Origin: Saposhnikovia divaricata | Taxonomy: Eukaryota; Streptophyta; Magnoliopsida; Apiales; Apiaceae | Reading direction: 5' to 3' | DNA length: 64,000 nucleotides | NCBI GenBank assembly: GCA_036435485.1 | Contig: CM071597.1 | Location: forward strand, 50,203,881 to 50,267,880 | Made by a program: the position numbers and the translations under genes | Part shown: one piece after another, positions 1-12,891 of the stretch | How the letters are laid out: each line of letters starts with the position of its first letter | Numbering within the stretch: position 1 is the first letter of the stretch | Notes under the pieces: model-generated | What the model was told of the DNA's origin: nothing | The model's input: the letters and a program-made list of their open reading frames with translations, nothing else | The model's database searches: none

Positions 1-747
1 CGGTGCGGTCCCGTGATGTGTTACTGATAGCTCAGTCCCCTAGGTTCAGATGACATTAGTGTGTCGATTTTGCGGGATAGTTGACTTGTGCAGTGGTATC
101 CTTTCTGACCAATGGATGAGTAGACTGACCTACAGATATGTAGATGTGACTTCGGGTAGTATGTACGGATGTAGCCATACTTTTGTGTAGCCCTGACTAT
201 TCAGTTGATGTACTTGTATTTGTTCCGCTTTTGCTAGACTTTGACATCGGAACTATGTATTTGGCTCTAACATCCAAACTTTGTGATAACCCTTGTACCG
301 TACTTATTTAGTTTCAGTTTCCTTGATATTGCCTCAGCTGCTTTACTTACCGATGCCATGCTTTACTGTTTTGATATACAACTGTGATTATACAATTGCT
401 ACAAGCCACAAATACAACCATGCTGTTTCAAATTTACGATATGCAATTTCAAATTGTTCTCTAAAATTTCCAAAAATGTTCCTACAATTTTTTTTAAAAT
501 AAATTTTTCAAAAATATATATATATATATATATTTTGAGGTTTCAAAATTTTGAAAACTCTTGCAAATGTTTTCGCATACCATAGAGATTTTTCCCAAAA
601 ATGTTTGACGTTTTATCTCCAGCATCGGATTATTAAAACTTTTGCAACTTCCACCCTTATGAGGAGGAACGATACGTTCCTGACCCGTGTAAACGCTGTC
701 AGGTAATTGGAAAACCCTAACCCATTTCTTGTTTTATTATCGGAATC
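1..747 (+). other. T1 untranslated leader
   Basis: No gene is seen. The stretch lies between the expected primer site (outside the window) and the gag start at 748. It holds a short (AT)n tract near 515-532 and AT-rich sequence around 420-610. Small open frames here have no recognisable protein features. Confidence 0.6.
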
Positions 748-3708
748 ATGCCACCCAGAAGAATGAACACTCGAGCTCACCCGATCAGTTCTGAGGGCCA
801 GGGTAGCCACCATGGGACCGGAGGCCACCAGAACCGTGAAGGGTAGAATGTCAACCTGAGTGAGAGTGAGGGCAACGATCATAACTTGTTTGATGACTCT
901 GAGTATGAAGAAGAAGAAGCTGGTGATGACACCCGAGAGGCAGAACATCCTAGGGGAGGCCCTATGGAACAGTTCATGGAGTTACTTAGACAGAACTTGG
1001 ACCGTCCCCCAGTTCAGCAACCACCCCAAAATGCTAATGCTAATGCTTTCCGAAACTTCAAATCCCTGAAACCCCCAGACTTTAAAGGAACTGCCGACCC
1101 GGTCGAGGCAAGGGCCTGGCTGAAGGAAATGGAAAAATCTTTTGAGATACTAGGTGTCGCTGAGGAGCAGAAGACTGTTTTCGCCACTTACCTTCTGAAG
1201 GGTGAGGCGAACTATTGGTGGGAAGCTAAGAAGAATTTGGAAGGAAGAGGTGTGGTGACCTGGGAGAGGTTTAACGAGCTGTTCTTGGAGAAGTACTTTC
1301 CTAGATTCATGGAGACACAAATGGAGCTGAAGTTTTTGGAACTGAAGCAAGGTAACATGACGGTGGCCGAGTATGAGGCCAAATTTACTGAGCTGTCGAG
1401 GTTTGTGCCGGAGTATGTGAACTCTGAGGCAAAGAGGGCCCGAAGGTTTCAATTAGGGCTAAAGCAATGGATTCAGAATCGTGTGGCGGTTCTTGAGCTG
1501 ACAGACTATGCCACCCTGGTACAGAAAGCATCAATTGTTGAGGCTGGGAGTGAACAGATGCAGAAAGGGAGGGAAGGAAAGAAGAGGAAGTTTGATAGTC
1601 GAAAGGGAAACTCTGCGGGAGGGAGCTTTCCGAGCAAATTTAAGCGAGGAACGATGTCCCAACCCAGCGGAAACTTTGGAACCAAGAGAGCTGAAAGTTG
1701 GAGTGTGGGCCAGAGCGACCGACCACAGGGATCGTATTACTCTACCCCATCCCGAGCCCAACCCCCAGAATGCAATAAATGTGGAAAGAAACATGCGGGC
1801 GTGTGTAACCTACAGGATGTGAAGTGCTTCAAGTGTGGGCTGACAGGACATTATGCTAACGCCTGTCGAGGAACTAGTAACAACACCAGTGCCGGAGGTA
1901 ATTGTTTCAAGTGTGGGAAACCAGGGCACCGAATGAGGGAATGTATGTCCTCTGGGCCAGCTGCATCGAGGGTGAGTGGAACTGCTTCTAACAAGGCCCC
2001 TACTGCAAGAACTTTTAATATGACGGTGCAGGATGCCGTGAGGAACACGGATGTGATTGCAGGTACCCTACTACTCAACTCAGTTAAGGCAATTGTTTTA
2101 TTTGATTCAGGAGCTACCAAGTCTTTCATATCTCTAGCTTTTGTATGTCAGTTAGGCCTTAAGACTGAACCATTGAAAGACAGATTGCAAATAGAGATAG
2201 CTAATCATGAAATTATTCCCGTTAGCCAAGTATGTCCAGGTTGTGACCTAGAAATAGAAGGGCGACACTTTCGGGAAGACTTAATACCTTTTAAACTAGG
2301 GGAGTTTGACGTAATAGTAGGTATGGATTGGTTAACAACCCACGGAGCCCAGATTGATTGTGTCAAGAAGAAAGTAAGTTTGAGACTGCCAGGGGACGAG
2401 GAAGTAGTGTTTAGTGGGAAACGGCAAAACCAAAAGTTCCTGACTATGATTCAAGCTAAGAAGCTGTTACGTAAAGGATGCGAAGCCTATTTAGCCTATG
2501 TGAAGGATACCAAGAAGGAGGCACCAAACCTACAGGAAATCCCTGTCGTTAATGAGTTCGCGGACGTATTTCCGGATGATCTTCCCGGACTACCACCTGA
2601 TAGAGACATCGAGTTCGCTATAGACTTAGTTCCGGGTACGGCCCAAATTTCGAAAGCCCCATATCGGCTAGCCCCAGTGGAGATGAAAGAGCTAGCCACT
2701 CAGTTACAAGAGTTGTTGGATAAATGGATGATAAGACCTAGTGTGTCACCGTGGGGAGCCCCGGTGTTATTCGTAAAAAAGAAGGATGGTAGTATGAGAT
2801 TATGTATAGACTACAGGGAGTTGAACAAGGTGACTATAAAGAATAAGTATCCCTTGCCCAGGATAGATGACCTGTTTGATCAATTGAAAGACGCAGTTTA
2901 TTTTTCCAAAATTGATTTGAGGACCGGGTATCACCAGTTAAAGATTAAACCAGAAGATATACCAAAGACGGCCTTTCGCACCCGGTATGGACACTATGAG
3001 TTCCTAGTGATGTCATTTGGGTTAACGAATGCCCCTGCAGCTTTCATGGACTTAATGAATCGAGTCTTCAAGAAGTACTTGGACAAGTGTGTTATAGTCT
3101 TCATCGACGACATCTTGATTTATTCCAAGACGGAGGAGGAACATGCAGAGCACCTAAGGATTGTATTGGAAGCATTGAGAGAAGAAAAGTTGTACGCTAA
3201 GTTCTCGAAGTGTGAATTTTGGTTGAAGGAAGTTCAGTTTTTGGGGCATGTGATTAGTGAACAAGGCATTCTAGTGGACCCAGCCAAAATAGAGGCTGTA
3301 TCAAATTGGGAGAGACCAACCACTCCGACAGAGGTGAGAAGTTTTATAGGATTGGCCGGCTACTATAGAAGGTTTGTCCAAGACTTTGCCAAGATAGCAG
3401 CCCCTCTGACCCGACTAACTCGCAAGACCGAGAAGTTTGTGTGGACTGAAAAATGCGAAGAGAGCTTCCAAGAGTTGAAAAAGAGGTTGGAGACAGCACC
3501 AGTACTAGCCCTACCTGATGATAAGGGAGATTTTGTGATTTATAGCGACGCATCCCATAAAGGTTTAGGGTGTGTGCTTATGCAGCACGGTAAAGTGATC
3601 GCGTATGCATCCAGACAACTTAAGGAGTACGAGATGAGATACCCCACCCATGATTTGGAATTAGTAGCGATAGTTTTTGCTTTGAAGATTTGGAGACATT
3701 ATCTTTAA
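748..3708 (+). pseudogene. gag-pol: T1 gag-protease-RT-RNase H, two nonsense codons
   Basis: This is the structural and replication polyprotein of a Ty3/gypsy element. I place the start at the ATG at 748 because it is in frame and preceded by leader; codon 33 is TAG (844-846), probably from CAG. Downstream are the retrotransposon Gag domain (about residues 95-230), a basic segment, and three zinc-knuckle-like motifs starting near residues 342, 360 and 386, of which the last two are regular CX2CX4HX4C. The protease active site DSG is near residue 453, the RT motif FIDD near 785 and the RNase H YSDAS near 932. The second stop, TAA at 3706-3708 (codon 987), falls in RNase H right after WRHYL. 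The same frame continues at once at 3709, so this is a point nonsense mutation and not the natural end. Confidence 0.93.
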
Positions 3709-5436
3709 GGAGAAAAGTGTGAAATCTACACGGATCACAAGAGCTTAAAGTACATATTCACTCAGAAAGAGTTAAACATGAGGCAGAGGAGATGGTTAGA
3801 GCTAATCAAGGATTATGATTGTGAGATTAATTATCACCCAGGGAAGGCCAACGTAGTGGCCGATGCACTTAGCCGAAAGGAGAAGCTTAAGATGATAACG
3901 TCAGTGGACGAATTGATCAAGGACCTCGAGAAACTGGAGATTGAGGTGAGGTTACCAGGAATTGGACAAGAGAGTCTAATGGAAATAAAAGTCCAACCAC
4001 CGCTATTGGAAAAGATTAAGTTATGCCAGGAAAAGAAGATAGAAGAAGAAAAGAATTCGATGGAGAAAATTTTGACTGGCGAGGAAATTAAGTGTGAGAA
4101 GGACGGGAATGGAATTATGAGGTACGCATCTAGGATATGGATCCCGAACGTTCAGGAATTAAAAGACGAGATTTTGCAAGAGGCTCATAGTTCGAGGTAC
4201 TCAATTCACCCTGGAGGCACTAAGATGTATAGAGATCTGAGAGAATACTATTGGTGGCCAAATATGAAGAAGGACGTGGCAGAGTGGGTAAGTAAATGCT
4301 TGACATGTCAAAGAGTAAAGGCCGAACACCAGAGGCCCAGTGGATTGTTGCAACCCTTAGAGATACCCGAGTGGAAGTGGGAGCAGATTGCGATGGACTT
4401 TGTGGTCGGATTACCAAGGACCAAGACTAATCATGATGCCATTTGGGTAATTATCGATAGATTGACCAAGTCAGCACATTTTCTTCCAATCAACGAGAGA
4501 TACACTGTCGACAAACTGGCAGATATTTACTTAAAGGAGATTGTGGTTAGGCATGGGGTTCCTGTGAGCATTGTATCAGATAGAGACCCAAGATTCAACT
4601 CCAGGTTCTGGAGAAGTTTTCAGGATTGTGTGGGGACCAAGTTGAACATGAGTACTACATATCATCCCCAAACAGACGGACAGAGTGAGAGAACCATCCA
4701 GACCATCGAGGACATGTTGAGAGTATGTGCCATTGATTTTAAGGGAAGTTGGGATGACCACTTGCCGTTGATCGAATTTTCCTACAACAACAGTTACCAT
4801 GCGAGTATAGGCATGCCCCCATATGAAGCTTTATACGGACGAAGATGTCGGTCTCCCTTGTGTTGGGAAGAGGTTGGAGAGCGGAAGATTTTAGGACCTG
4901 AACTGGTCCAACAGACAAGAGAAACTATTGAACTTATAAGGGGACGGCTGGTAGCAGCCCAAGACAGACAGAAGAAGTATGCGGACCAGACCCGCAAGGA
5001 CAAAGAATATGAGGTAGGAGAGTTTGTGATGTTGAAGGTATCACCGTGGAAAGGATTGATGAGATTTGGTAAGAAGGGGAAACTAAGCCCGAGATTTATT
5101 GGACCTTTTGAGATCTTGAAACGAGTTGGGAAGTTAGCCTATGAATTGGCTTTACCCCCGAGCTTGCAGCAAGTACATAATGTGTTCCATGTGTCCATGC
5201 TACGACCCTACCATACCGACTTCCGACATGTGATAGAACATGATCAAGTGGATCTGCAACCAGACTTAACATATGTGGAGCAACCCGTAGAAATCATGGA
5301 TAGAAAAGAACAGGTGCTGAGGAACAAGGTTGTCAAACTAGTGAGAGTTTTGTGGAGGAACCAGAATGTCGAAGAATCAACATGGGAACTAGAGAGCCCA
5401 ATGCGTGAAAAGCACCCCCAACTGTTTTCAACCTGA
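3709..5436 (+). pseudogene. pol: T1 RNase H end, integrase and chromodomain-like tail
   Basis: This continues the frame beyond the TAA at 3706-3708. The first residues complete RNase H (TDHKSL, then the NVVADALSRK linker). The integrase has an HHCC zinc-binding region starting near H1147 (numbering from the ATG at 748). Its catalytic triad is D1217, D1278 and E1314, giving the exact D-35-E spacing of retroviral-type integrases. A GPF/GPY module (RFIGPFEIL) follows. The last 50 residues (LWRN, then ESTWELES) resemble the chromodomain of chromoviruses, which is known to steer integration to heterochromatin. The frame ends at TGA 5434-5436, shortly before the polypurine tract. With two stops in 1,563 codons and no frameshift, the copy looks fairly young; it cannot make full-length Pol without readthrough. 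Confidence 0.93.
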
Positions 5437-5452
5437 TTCCGGGACGGAATCC

Positions 5453-5469
5453 TTTTAAGGAGGGGAGGC
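5453..5469 (+). promoter_or_regulatory. T1 polypurine tract
   Basis: A purine-rich run (AAGGAGGGGAGGC, preceded by CCTTTT) lies immediately before the LTR start TGTAAG. This is the expected plus-strand priming site. The same sequence, including the upstream block GATTCCGGGACGGAATCC, occurs in reverse complement beside the 37660 LTR boundary of element A. Confidence 0.8.
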
Positions 5470-7511
5470 TGTAAGAACCCTAATTTTTGGTAATATTTTC
5501 TTTTATTTAATATCATGTGACATTGTCAATTTGGAACCTTTCTAGTCATCCCTGTTGATTAATAGAATTGATTGTCTGAGAAACTATGTTGTTACATTCA
5601 CTATGTAAGATAAAAGGAAGATTGTGAAGGCAAGAGTCTTATTGTTAGTAAGGTTTATAAAACATGGGATTTGAGAATGATTAGAGTATTAAAAGATTTA
5701 TTAAGAATTATGACGAGGAATTATAGATATTCGAGGGATTTACACAATTAAGTACTTAAGGAATTATAGGGGAAATCTCTACGCGACAAAATATTATTAC
5801 GAGAGATTAATTAAGATACGATACGAATTAATGATTAAATGACAAGCATTGGTGGAAGAATAATGATACAAGGAGTAGTATTGCATGCAAGTCCCATGCA
5901 ACCAAGTGGTTAGGAATAAGCAAACTAGTTAACCAAATGGAAGAGGAATAGTAACTAGTTACATTGCTTTTCAAAAAGAGGAGACAAGAAGTACAAGGAG
6001 CCATACCATGCTAGTACCTTGCCTATACATACAACATATGTATCACCCAACCTCACTTTATCATTTATTTCAAACAAAACACCAAAAGCTCTCCCCCCCC
6101 CCCTTGGAAGAGAGCCATCGGCCTAGCACAAAAAAAGGAAGGAGAAAATTCTTCCTCCCCCATTTCCCATCACTCATAAATCAAGACATAATTCCTAGGC
6201 CCTCACCATCATCTAAGCAAGGTATGTTAAGAGTTTCAAGCCATTTCATCCATCCAATTTCAAGATATTAATTATAATAGATATTGTGAATAGTAACCAT
6301 GGTTGGTTTTTCTTTTAGATCTTGGATTGTAAGGGTTGTAGGAGACCATTCAAGGTGTTATTGAGTTTTGTAAGGCTTATACAAGGCTCCTAGGTGCTCA
6401 AGAAGGTATAAAAATCACAAACCCTTTTGGTCATGTAGTGTTTATAATGTTTGGTGATAGATCCATGTGTTATAGTGTTAATCTTGGTTGTATAAGTAAT
6501 GGATGACATGGATCTTGAGTTTTGATGTTGTGATTGTGATTTTTATGATTGTGGATAGTATATGTATCTCCATGAGTGATATAAAGCATGAACTAAGTGA
6601 ATTAAGTGTTGGTTGTGTTGTGGAATTGAGAAAATTGGTTGATCTAAGTGATACATGCTTGCTGAGTTTTTCCAGGAACATTGACCTGTATTGTAACACG
6701 GTTTTGAACCCCCAAATGTTGTCCCCTGAGGTCCTACCATATATTGTTGGAAATATAATTGAATGTAGTTTCTGGAAATGTAAGGTTCATGGCTAGGTGA
6801 TGTATAGATTTTAAGTTATGGCCGGAGAAGTAAATTGTGTTTCTGGATTCCGGACTGCACTAAGTGACCCCCTTGTGAACCTTGTTGAAACCCCTAAAAA
6901 TATATGTGGGATCATGGAAAAATTTGAGAAGTTAGGGAATGCAGTGGTGAAGACCACCCAAAAAGAATTGGATTAAAATATGAATTTTTGAATTTTATAA
7001 AAATGTTAGAGTAAATTTCGCGCAAGGGAAAAAGTCGTTAGTGGAGCATAATTCTAGGGGTAATGGTTATGATTCGAATGTGGTAACTAAATTAAGTCGA
7101 TTAAGTGACGAGCGTAATCGAGTGATGACATGAACCTATAGTGGGGCTAGAGTGTCATAAGACGAAGTCATTAAGTTAATTTCGTACCCCCTAAAACCCC
7201 GTAATTAAAGAGATATTGTTAAGGTACTAACGAGCGGTTATTGCTTATGTATAGATCGTTCCACTCCGCACGCTCGACCACCCCAACCAAACCAAGGCAA
7301 GTTTACTTTTCAAAACTTATACATATACAAGGACTTTCACTGTTGTGTTTGTAGTTTTCAACCATATCAAATGCTATGTTTATCGAAGTATTGATGCAAT
7401 TGAGATTGTATAAGTACATATATGCTTGTACACCTTGAACTTAGATTGAATTGTTTTCCTCGGACAACGACTCTAGCAATAGAGGTCGTAGCGGTCCGTA
7501 TATACTATTGA

Positions 7512-7535
7512 CCGGGGAGTAGAGGTGGCCAAACG
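7512..7535. repeat. hAT left TSD (CCGGGGAG) and TIR
   Basis: The TSD is 7512-7519 and the TIR 7520-7535. The partner is at 11435-11458. The first mismatch between the two TIRs is at the 17th base. Confidence 0.95.
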
Positions 7536-8270
7536 GCCGGGCCGGGCGAGCCGTGCCGGGTTTGAACCGGGCCGGTTCCATTTACGGCGAACTCGTGAAC
7601 GGCACGCATAGAAAGATGGGCCGTGCCGGGCTGGTTACGGTTTGAGAATAGTTGATTCGTATACGGCACACACGAGTTACCGGTTGAACGAGCTGGACGG
7701 GTTGGACGGGTTTGGGGCGTTACGGGTTTGGCGGGCTCACGGTTTGGCAAGCCGGATTGCTCTGTGTTTATAATTGTTATCTTTTTTTAATAGTTACAGA
7801 TTTATAGTATAGTGGCGCGTGTGTAATGTGTTTGAACTTTGAAAAGCATGTGCCGGCCGAGCGGGCCGATTTATCCGTGCCGAGCTATAATTTTTTTTTT
7901 TTGTTTTTTCCTTTTTTTTTTGGCCGCTCTCATATTTTTTTTGCCATCCACAAAAAATTGTATAATTTTTTTTTGGCCGCTCTCATAAACACATAAATTA
8001 CACAAATTATAATAAAAATAGATTTGCAATATTTTGAACACAAATTATACAATTTTTTTTGGAATAAAAGAGGACGGTACCTCATATAAATTTTATTAAT
8101 AAAAAAAATATTTTACAAATGGTGGGAGAGGACTCCTCTCTAAAAAAACGGAACAAACCGCATCAAACATATTTAAAAAATTACAAAGCAAACAAATTCT
8201 AAAACATATTTAAAAAATTACAAAGCAAACAAATCCTAAAAATAAAAAATTCTACACACTATTTAATTTA

Positions 8271-10456
8271 TCATTCTTCTTGACCTGATTCCGATGAAGT
8301 ATCCATTGTCAACCATGGATCGTCTTCTCCATCCGAGTCATCTTCTTTCTTTCCTTGTTGTCTTTTTTCGGCTTGATCCCAATCCTTTTTGCAAACACAA
8401 TTTTTTACCACGTCTGGTGCAAGACTTGATCTCTTTTCGTCTAACACTCGTCTACCTGCACTAAAAGCGGACTCGGACGCAATTGTAGAAGCAGGGACTA
8501 CTAAAATGTCCTTTGCAATTTTTGCTAAAACCGGAAATTGTGACTCATGACTCTTCCACCATGTTAGTATTTCAAAATCATCATTTAATTCATAACTATA
8601 AGAAAAAAATTCTCTAATCATGCTAGAAGCAGAAGAAGGAACTTTAGAAGTTTCGACAATTCTACATTTTTGTTTTTTGTTTATTATAGATGTAATTGTA
8701 CTACTAAACCTTTTAACACTACTAGTACTCTTAGGTGGGTTAGAAATTTGAGTTTTAGGAGCATACAAATCTATAAGACGATACAATAAGCCTAAACAAT
8801 TAGTTACATATAATTCATGATTATATTTAACTCCTAATAATTGATAATAATGCTCTAACATGTTTTCTAAACCTTCCTTTCTAACACCCGGATCAAGTAG
8901 ACAAGCAATACCATAAACATAAGGAAATTCTGTAAAATATTCGATCCACTTAACTTTCATATCCATAATAACACTACTAAATTCGGGGCTTTCTTCATAA
9001 TTATATAAAGTAGTAACAATAAGAACACATTCAATGATAACTTGATGCACATTTGGTTCATAAACATAAGAAAAAACGTTAGTAGCATGTGCAAAACAAT
9101 CAAGTATTTCACGTACCGTAGTTGCCAACGCCCAATCCGATTCGGTAATAAGTAAATCTTCGTGTTGGTGACTTGGATCGGCATTATACAATTCGGTGAT
9201 AATATCCTTATATATAATTGCATCATGTAATAATTTATGAGTCGAACCCCATCTAGTAGGACAATCGATACCCCATTTTTTCGCCCTTAATCCATTATCT
9301 TTACACAATTTCTTGTACCTAGATCTATATGTACCCGCTAGACGTAGATATTTAATTACTTTCCTAATAGGTTCTAATAAACAAGTTAGTTGTGAAATTC
9401 CCTTTTGGGCCGACAAGTTAATTATGTGAGCACAACATCTAATGTGTAAAAATATTCCATCTAAAACTAAAGGAATATCGGTCCTAATATAATCCATACA
9501 TTTGTTATTAGCAGCAGCATTATCTAAAGATATCGTAAATACTTTATGATACAAATTAAATTCCTTTATCGTGTCTAAAATTCTTTGTTTTATGTTATAA
9601 CCGGAGTGTGACTCATCCATAACATCAAAAGCAATAATTCGTTTTTGTAAAAAGTAATCAACATCAATCCAATGAACCGTAACACAAATATAAGGCTCAC
9701 CTTGACTCGAACTCCAACAATCACTAGTTAAAGAAACCATACCATCAAAATTTTTGAAATATTGAATTAATTGTGCTCGTTGACTATAATATTGTTTTTG
9801 TGTGTGACGTTTAAGTGTGTTCCTAGGAATTCTCCTAAATGCCGGATTTATCGAATTCTTCATCATGTGCTCTAAATTCGGACTCTCACCGTGGGAGAAA
9901 GGTAACTCGTCTAATGTAACATATTTAGCAAAATCTTCGATCATTCTATTTCTATTATAAGCAAAAGGCATACCTCCACCGGGAGACGAAGTCATGAAAC
10001 CACCGATTTGTGTTTGTTGTGAACCCCCGTGTGCCGCTCCACTTTCATGACTTGCCTTAGATATATTATGATGTTTAACCAAGTGCCGATCAAGTGTGCC
10101 CGTACCGCTCCCCTTAGAGTGAATAAAAGGGGCTTGTTGTCGACCATTTTGAATACAAAGTAAGCAAAATGCCTTAAATTTGTTCGGATCGCTTGTTGGT
10201 TGTCTCGAAAAATAAGTCCAAACATGTGAATTATGTCGAGAAGTAGCACCTACAAAATAAAATATAAATCGATTAAATTTAAAACGAGTTAATTTAAAAC
10301 GAGTAAATTAGAAAATGAAATCCAATCAAATACTATAAAAAAAAATGAAATTAAAAAATTAAAAAAAAAAAATTTACCGGCTTCAGTTGGTGGTGGCATG
10401 GAGGAGGAGGGTGCTTGAGTTGAACCTTGAGATGATATAGTGCCCCTTCCTTCCAT
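8271..10456 (-). CDS. hAT transposase (BED finger, hAT dimerisation), two exons
   Basis: This cut-and-paste transposase acts on the TIRs of its own family. I read it as two exons: 10456-10378 (26 codons plus one base) and 10249-8271. The 128-bp intron (10377-10250) has a GT donor and an AG acceptor after a T-rich stretch. The joined frame is 685 residues with no internal stop. The BED zinc finger opens exon 2, with WTYF, the C-L-L-C pair and an HLVKHH ligand region at about residues 35-90. The catalytic residues fit hAT: D203 in TSDCW, D269 in SLDNA and E619 in SESAF. The C-terminal hAT dimerisation region (PVLAKIAKDIL, then RRVLDEKRSSL) is complete, followed by an acidic tail. The splice model is inferred; without exon 1 the frame still opens in the BED domain. 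Confidence 0.9.
10250..10377 (-). other. Predicted intron of the hAT transposase
   Basis: On the minus strand the donor is CCG/GTAAATTT and the acceptor TTTTGTAG/GTGCT, with a T-rich interior. Joining the flanks keeps phase, with one base plus two bases completing a Gly codon. It places an initiator ATG (10456) in front of the BED finger, which otherwise lacks a nearby start. Confidence 0.75.
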
Positions 10457-11434
10457 TTTTTTATTAATAACTCTACAAATAAAAAAAATCACCAAATTAA
10501 AAAGCTAATTCAATAAAGAAAACAAATAAAAAATAGTTGTTAATAAATACAAAAAGTTGAAAACAAATTAAATTCAATAAAAGCAACTACTTACAGAGTT
10601 ACAGTGAGGTGGTTACAATTACAAAGTTGCCGGCTACCGTACCGGAAACAAATAGAAACAGTCGCTGACAGAAAAACAGAGAGCTAAAAATTGCTTTGTA
10701 GAAACAGAGAGGAGAATTGAGAAAGAGCGTGTTGTGTGGTGTGAGAGAGAAAAGGTGAGGTGTGATATTTATAGGAGAGGAGAGGAGAATCAGATAGCCG
10801 TTGCTGTCCTGATAGCCATTGTCCTGATAGCCGTTGAGCAGACGACCGTTGAGGAAATTTGCCGTTGGGCGCGTGCACCCTAGTCGCGTGCCGGGTTACG
10901 TTTGTGCCGGGCTGTGCCGGGCCATTATGCGGCTTTTTAATTTTAATTTTTTTTTTGAAATGCTTTTTTAACATTTAAAATCGTTTTATTATTACATTTT
11001 TTTGCTAATTTATTATATTTTTTTAAATATCAGCTAAAAAACTATTTTTTAATTATTCTTTAATGTTAGTTATACAAAATTTTTATTATTCATAACTCAT
11101 AAGTTTAATTATATTGGATATATCAACTTAAAACAAATATGGAATATCATATATTTATAATAAAGGAATATCTTATCAAATAAAATAAAAAGTTATATAA
11201 TTTAAATAATTTATATGTTAAATAATACCGTTACGTGCCCGAGACGAGCTACGAGCGTGCCGGACAAGTTCGTTTTAACGGGCCGTGCCGGTCCGGTTAC
11301 GGTTCTTGAAATATTAACTCGTGAACGGACCGGATCAAATAACGGGTTGTGTGGGTTTTGAACCGGCCCGTGACGTGCCGAATTTCTGGCGAGTTTTTGG
11401 CGAGCCGATCCCGTGCGGTCCGAGCCAACCCGCT

Positions 11435-11458
11435 CGTTTGGCCACCTCTACCGGGGAG
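11435..11458. repeat. hAT right TIR and TSD (CCGGGGAG)
   Basis: The TIR is 11435-11450 and the identical 8-bp duplication is 11451-11458. Removing 7520-11458 restores continuous T1 LTR sequence. Confidence 0.95.
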
Positions 11459-12891
11459 CGGTATATTATTATATCGTAACTAGTTTGCGAAAACCCGAAG
11501 GGTCATTCGGGGAGTATCGTATACTCAAGTAATTATTGTTATATCTTCGTAAATACTCGAAACCCCATCTTGGATTAAAAGTTATTTTATCGAATAATTA
11601 TTTTATTAATTATTAATATTAAATCTTAAAATATTATTTATTAACTATTGTTCATTGTTTTAAAGATGAAGTCAATCCAAGATACATTTAATACTTTCAA
11701 ACTCGAACTCTTTCGAACTCAAAACATTTTCGAAAACCCCCGGTCAGGTTCTGCTACTTGTATGATTTCCAGAATCATCGGTCGACTGATGTCGGACCTC
11801 AATTACTCTGTTTTCAATCAAAATCAAGTTTTTAAAAGAAAAAAAGAAAAAGGGACTCTGGCAGGTGTGGGAACCGTTGACGAACGATTCCCGGGATGTG
11901 TAAGCGGCCGTGAGCCAGGCGGTCCATCAATTATTATTCTGGCCCAGGTGTTGCCGAAGGATGATTACGGATGTAGTTTTCATCGAGGGTGATTACGGAT
12001 GTAGTTTTCACCCGGGGATAGTTACGGATGTAGTTTCTATCCTTCTACCGGTAGAGAAGACCCGCGGATTATTGGACTTGGATGTGGCGACTGATCATCG
12101 TCAATCCTTGTCAGGTTTTATGTTTTCTTTAAGTCCCATTCCTCCATTTTGGAAAAATGCTTTGACATTGCTTCTTAGGCTTTCGTGCCAAGTCGCTGAT
12201 AGTGTTCTATTTTTGATGAGAAAGATGTTGACTCTATGCAGTATCTAGAACTGCAAGTTTATTTTGAAAACAAGGGCACGTATTGTTGCACCTTCGGAAT
12301 TTATCAACAATGACAAGTGATTTTATATCTGATTGATACAAACAAGTTTAATAACTGCCAATCATATGAAATGTTATATTGCTTACCTTATACGTATATT
12401 TCTTGCTGAGCTATAGTTGCTCACTCTTGCTTGTTTTCAAATTTACAAACACAACAGCTAAGCGAAATGGCAAGACCCAGACAGACTGCTCGAAAGCAGG
12501 TGACTAGACCCGAGCCAGCAGTTGAGATTCCACCGGTAGGCCCCATTAGCCGGATTGGTTGGCAGCTTTTGTTAGTTCGTTTTATTTATCAGTATGACCT
12601 GTGCAAGGCAGTGTATCGTAACAAACTTTCAAGCCGCCAACTTCGCTTTATATCGAAGTGTTGCTGGTAGCATAAATACTATTTAGTTCGGTCTGTAATA
12701 ACTCTGATACTTTTATTACTGTGTAATCAATGTTGTGACATTTCTGAGGCTTTAACCTGTGTGTGTGTGTGCGGTGTGAGTTTATTGTGGGGTCGATGGC
12801 TGTTTCATATATATTATGTGCAAGAACAGGTATGTTATTAATGGAAAATGGACCGTGAGCGCCTAGATCTCCGACCCCGGATCTGGGGGCG

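Larger units (their letters stand above)
7520..11450 (-). mobile_element. Complete hAT transposon in T1's LTR
   Basis: This 3,931-bp element has a perfect 16-bp terminal inverted repeat, TAGAGGTGGCCAAACG at the left end with its complement at the right end. It is flanked by the 8-bp duplication CCGGGGAG at 7512-7519 and 11451-11458. Eight-bp TSDs and short TIRs beginning TAG are diagnostic of hAT elements. The outer 200-250 bp of each end are GC-rich with many copies of short GCCGGGC/CCGTGCCGG words, typical of subterminal transposase-binding repeats; the interior is AT-rich. The single gene is on the minus strand. Intact ends, a perfect TSD and an unbroken transposase suggest a recent insertion and possible autonomy. 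Confidence 0.95.

Noticed and set aside
8957..9226. Minus-strand frame of 89 codons inside the hAT gene
   Set aside because: It overlaps the transposase in another frame and has no independent support.
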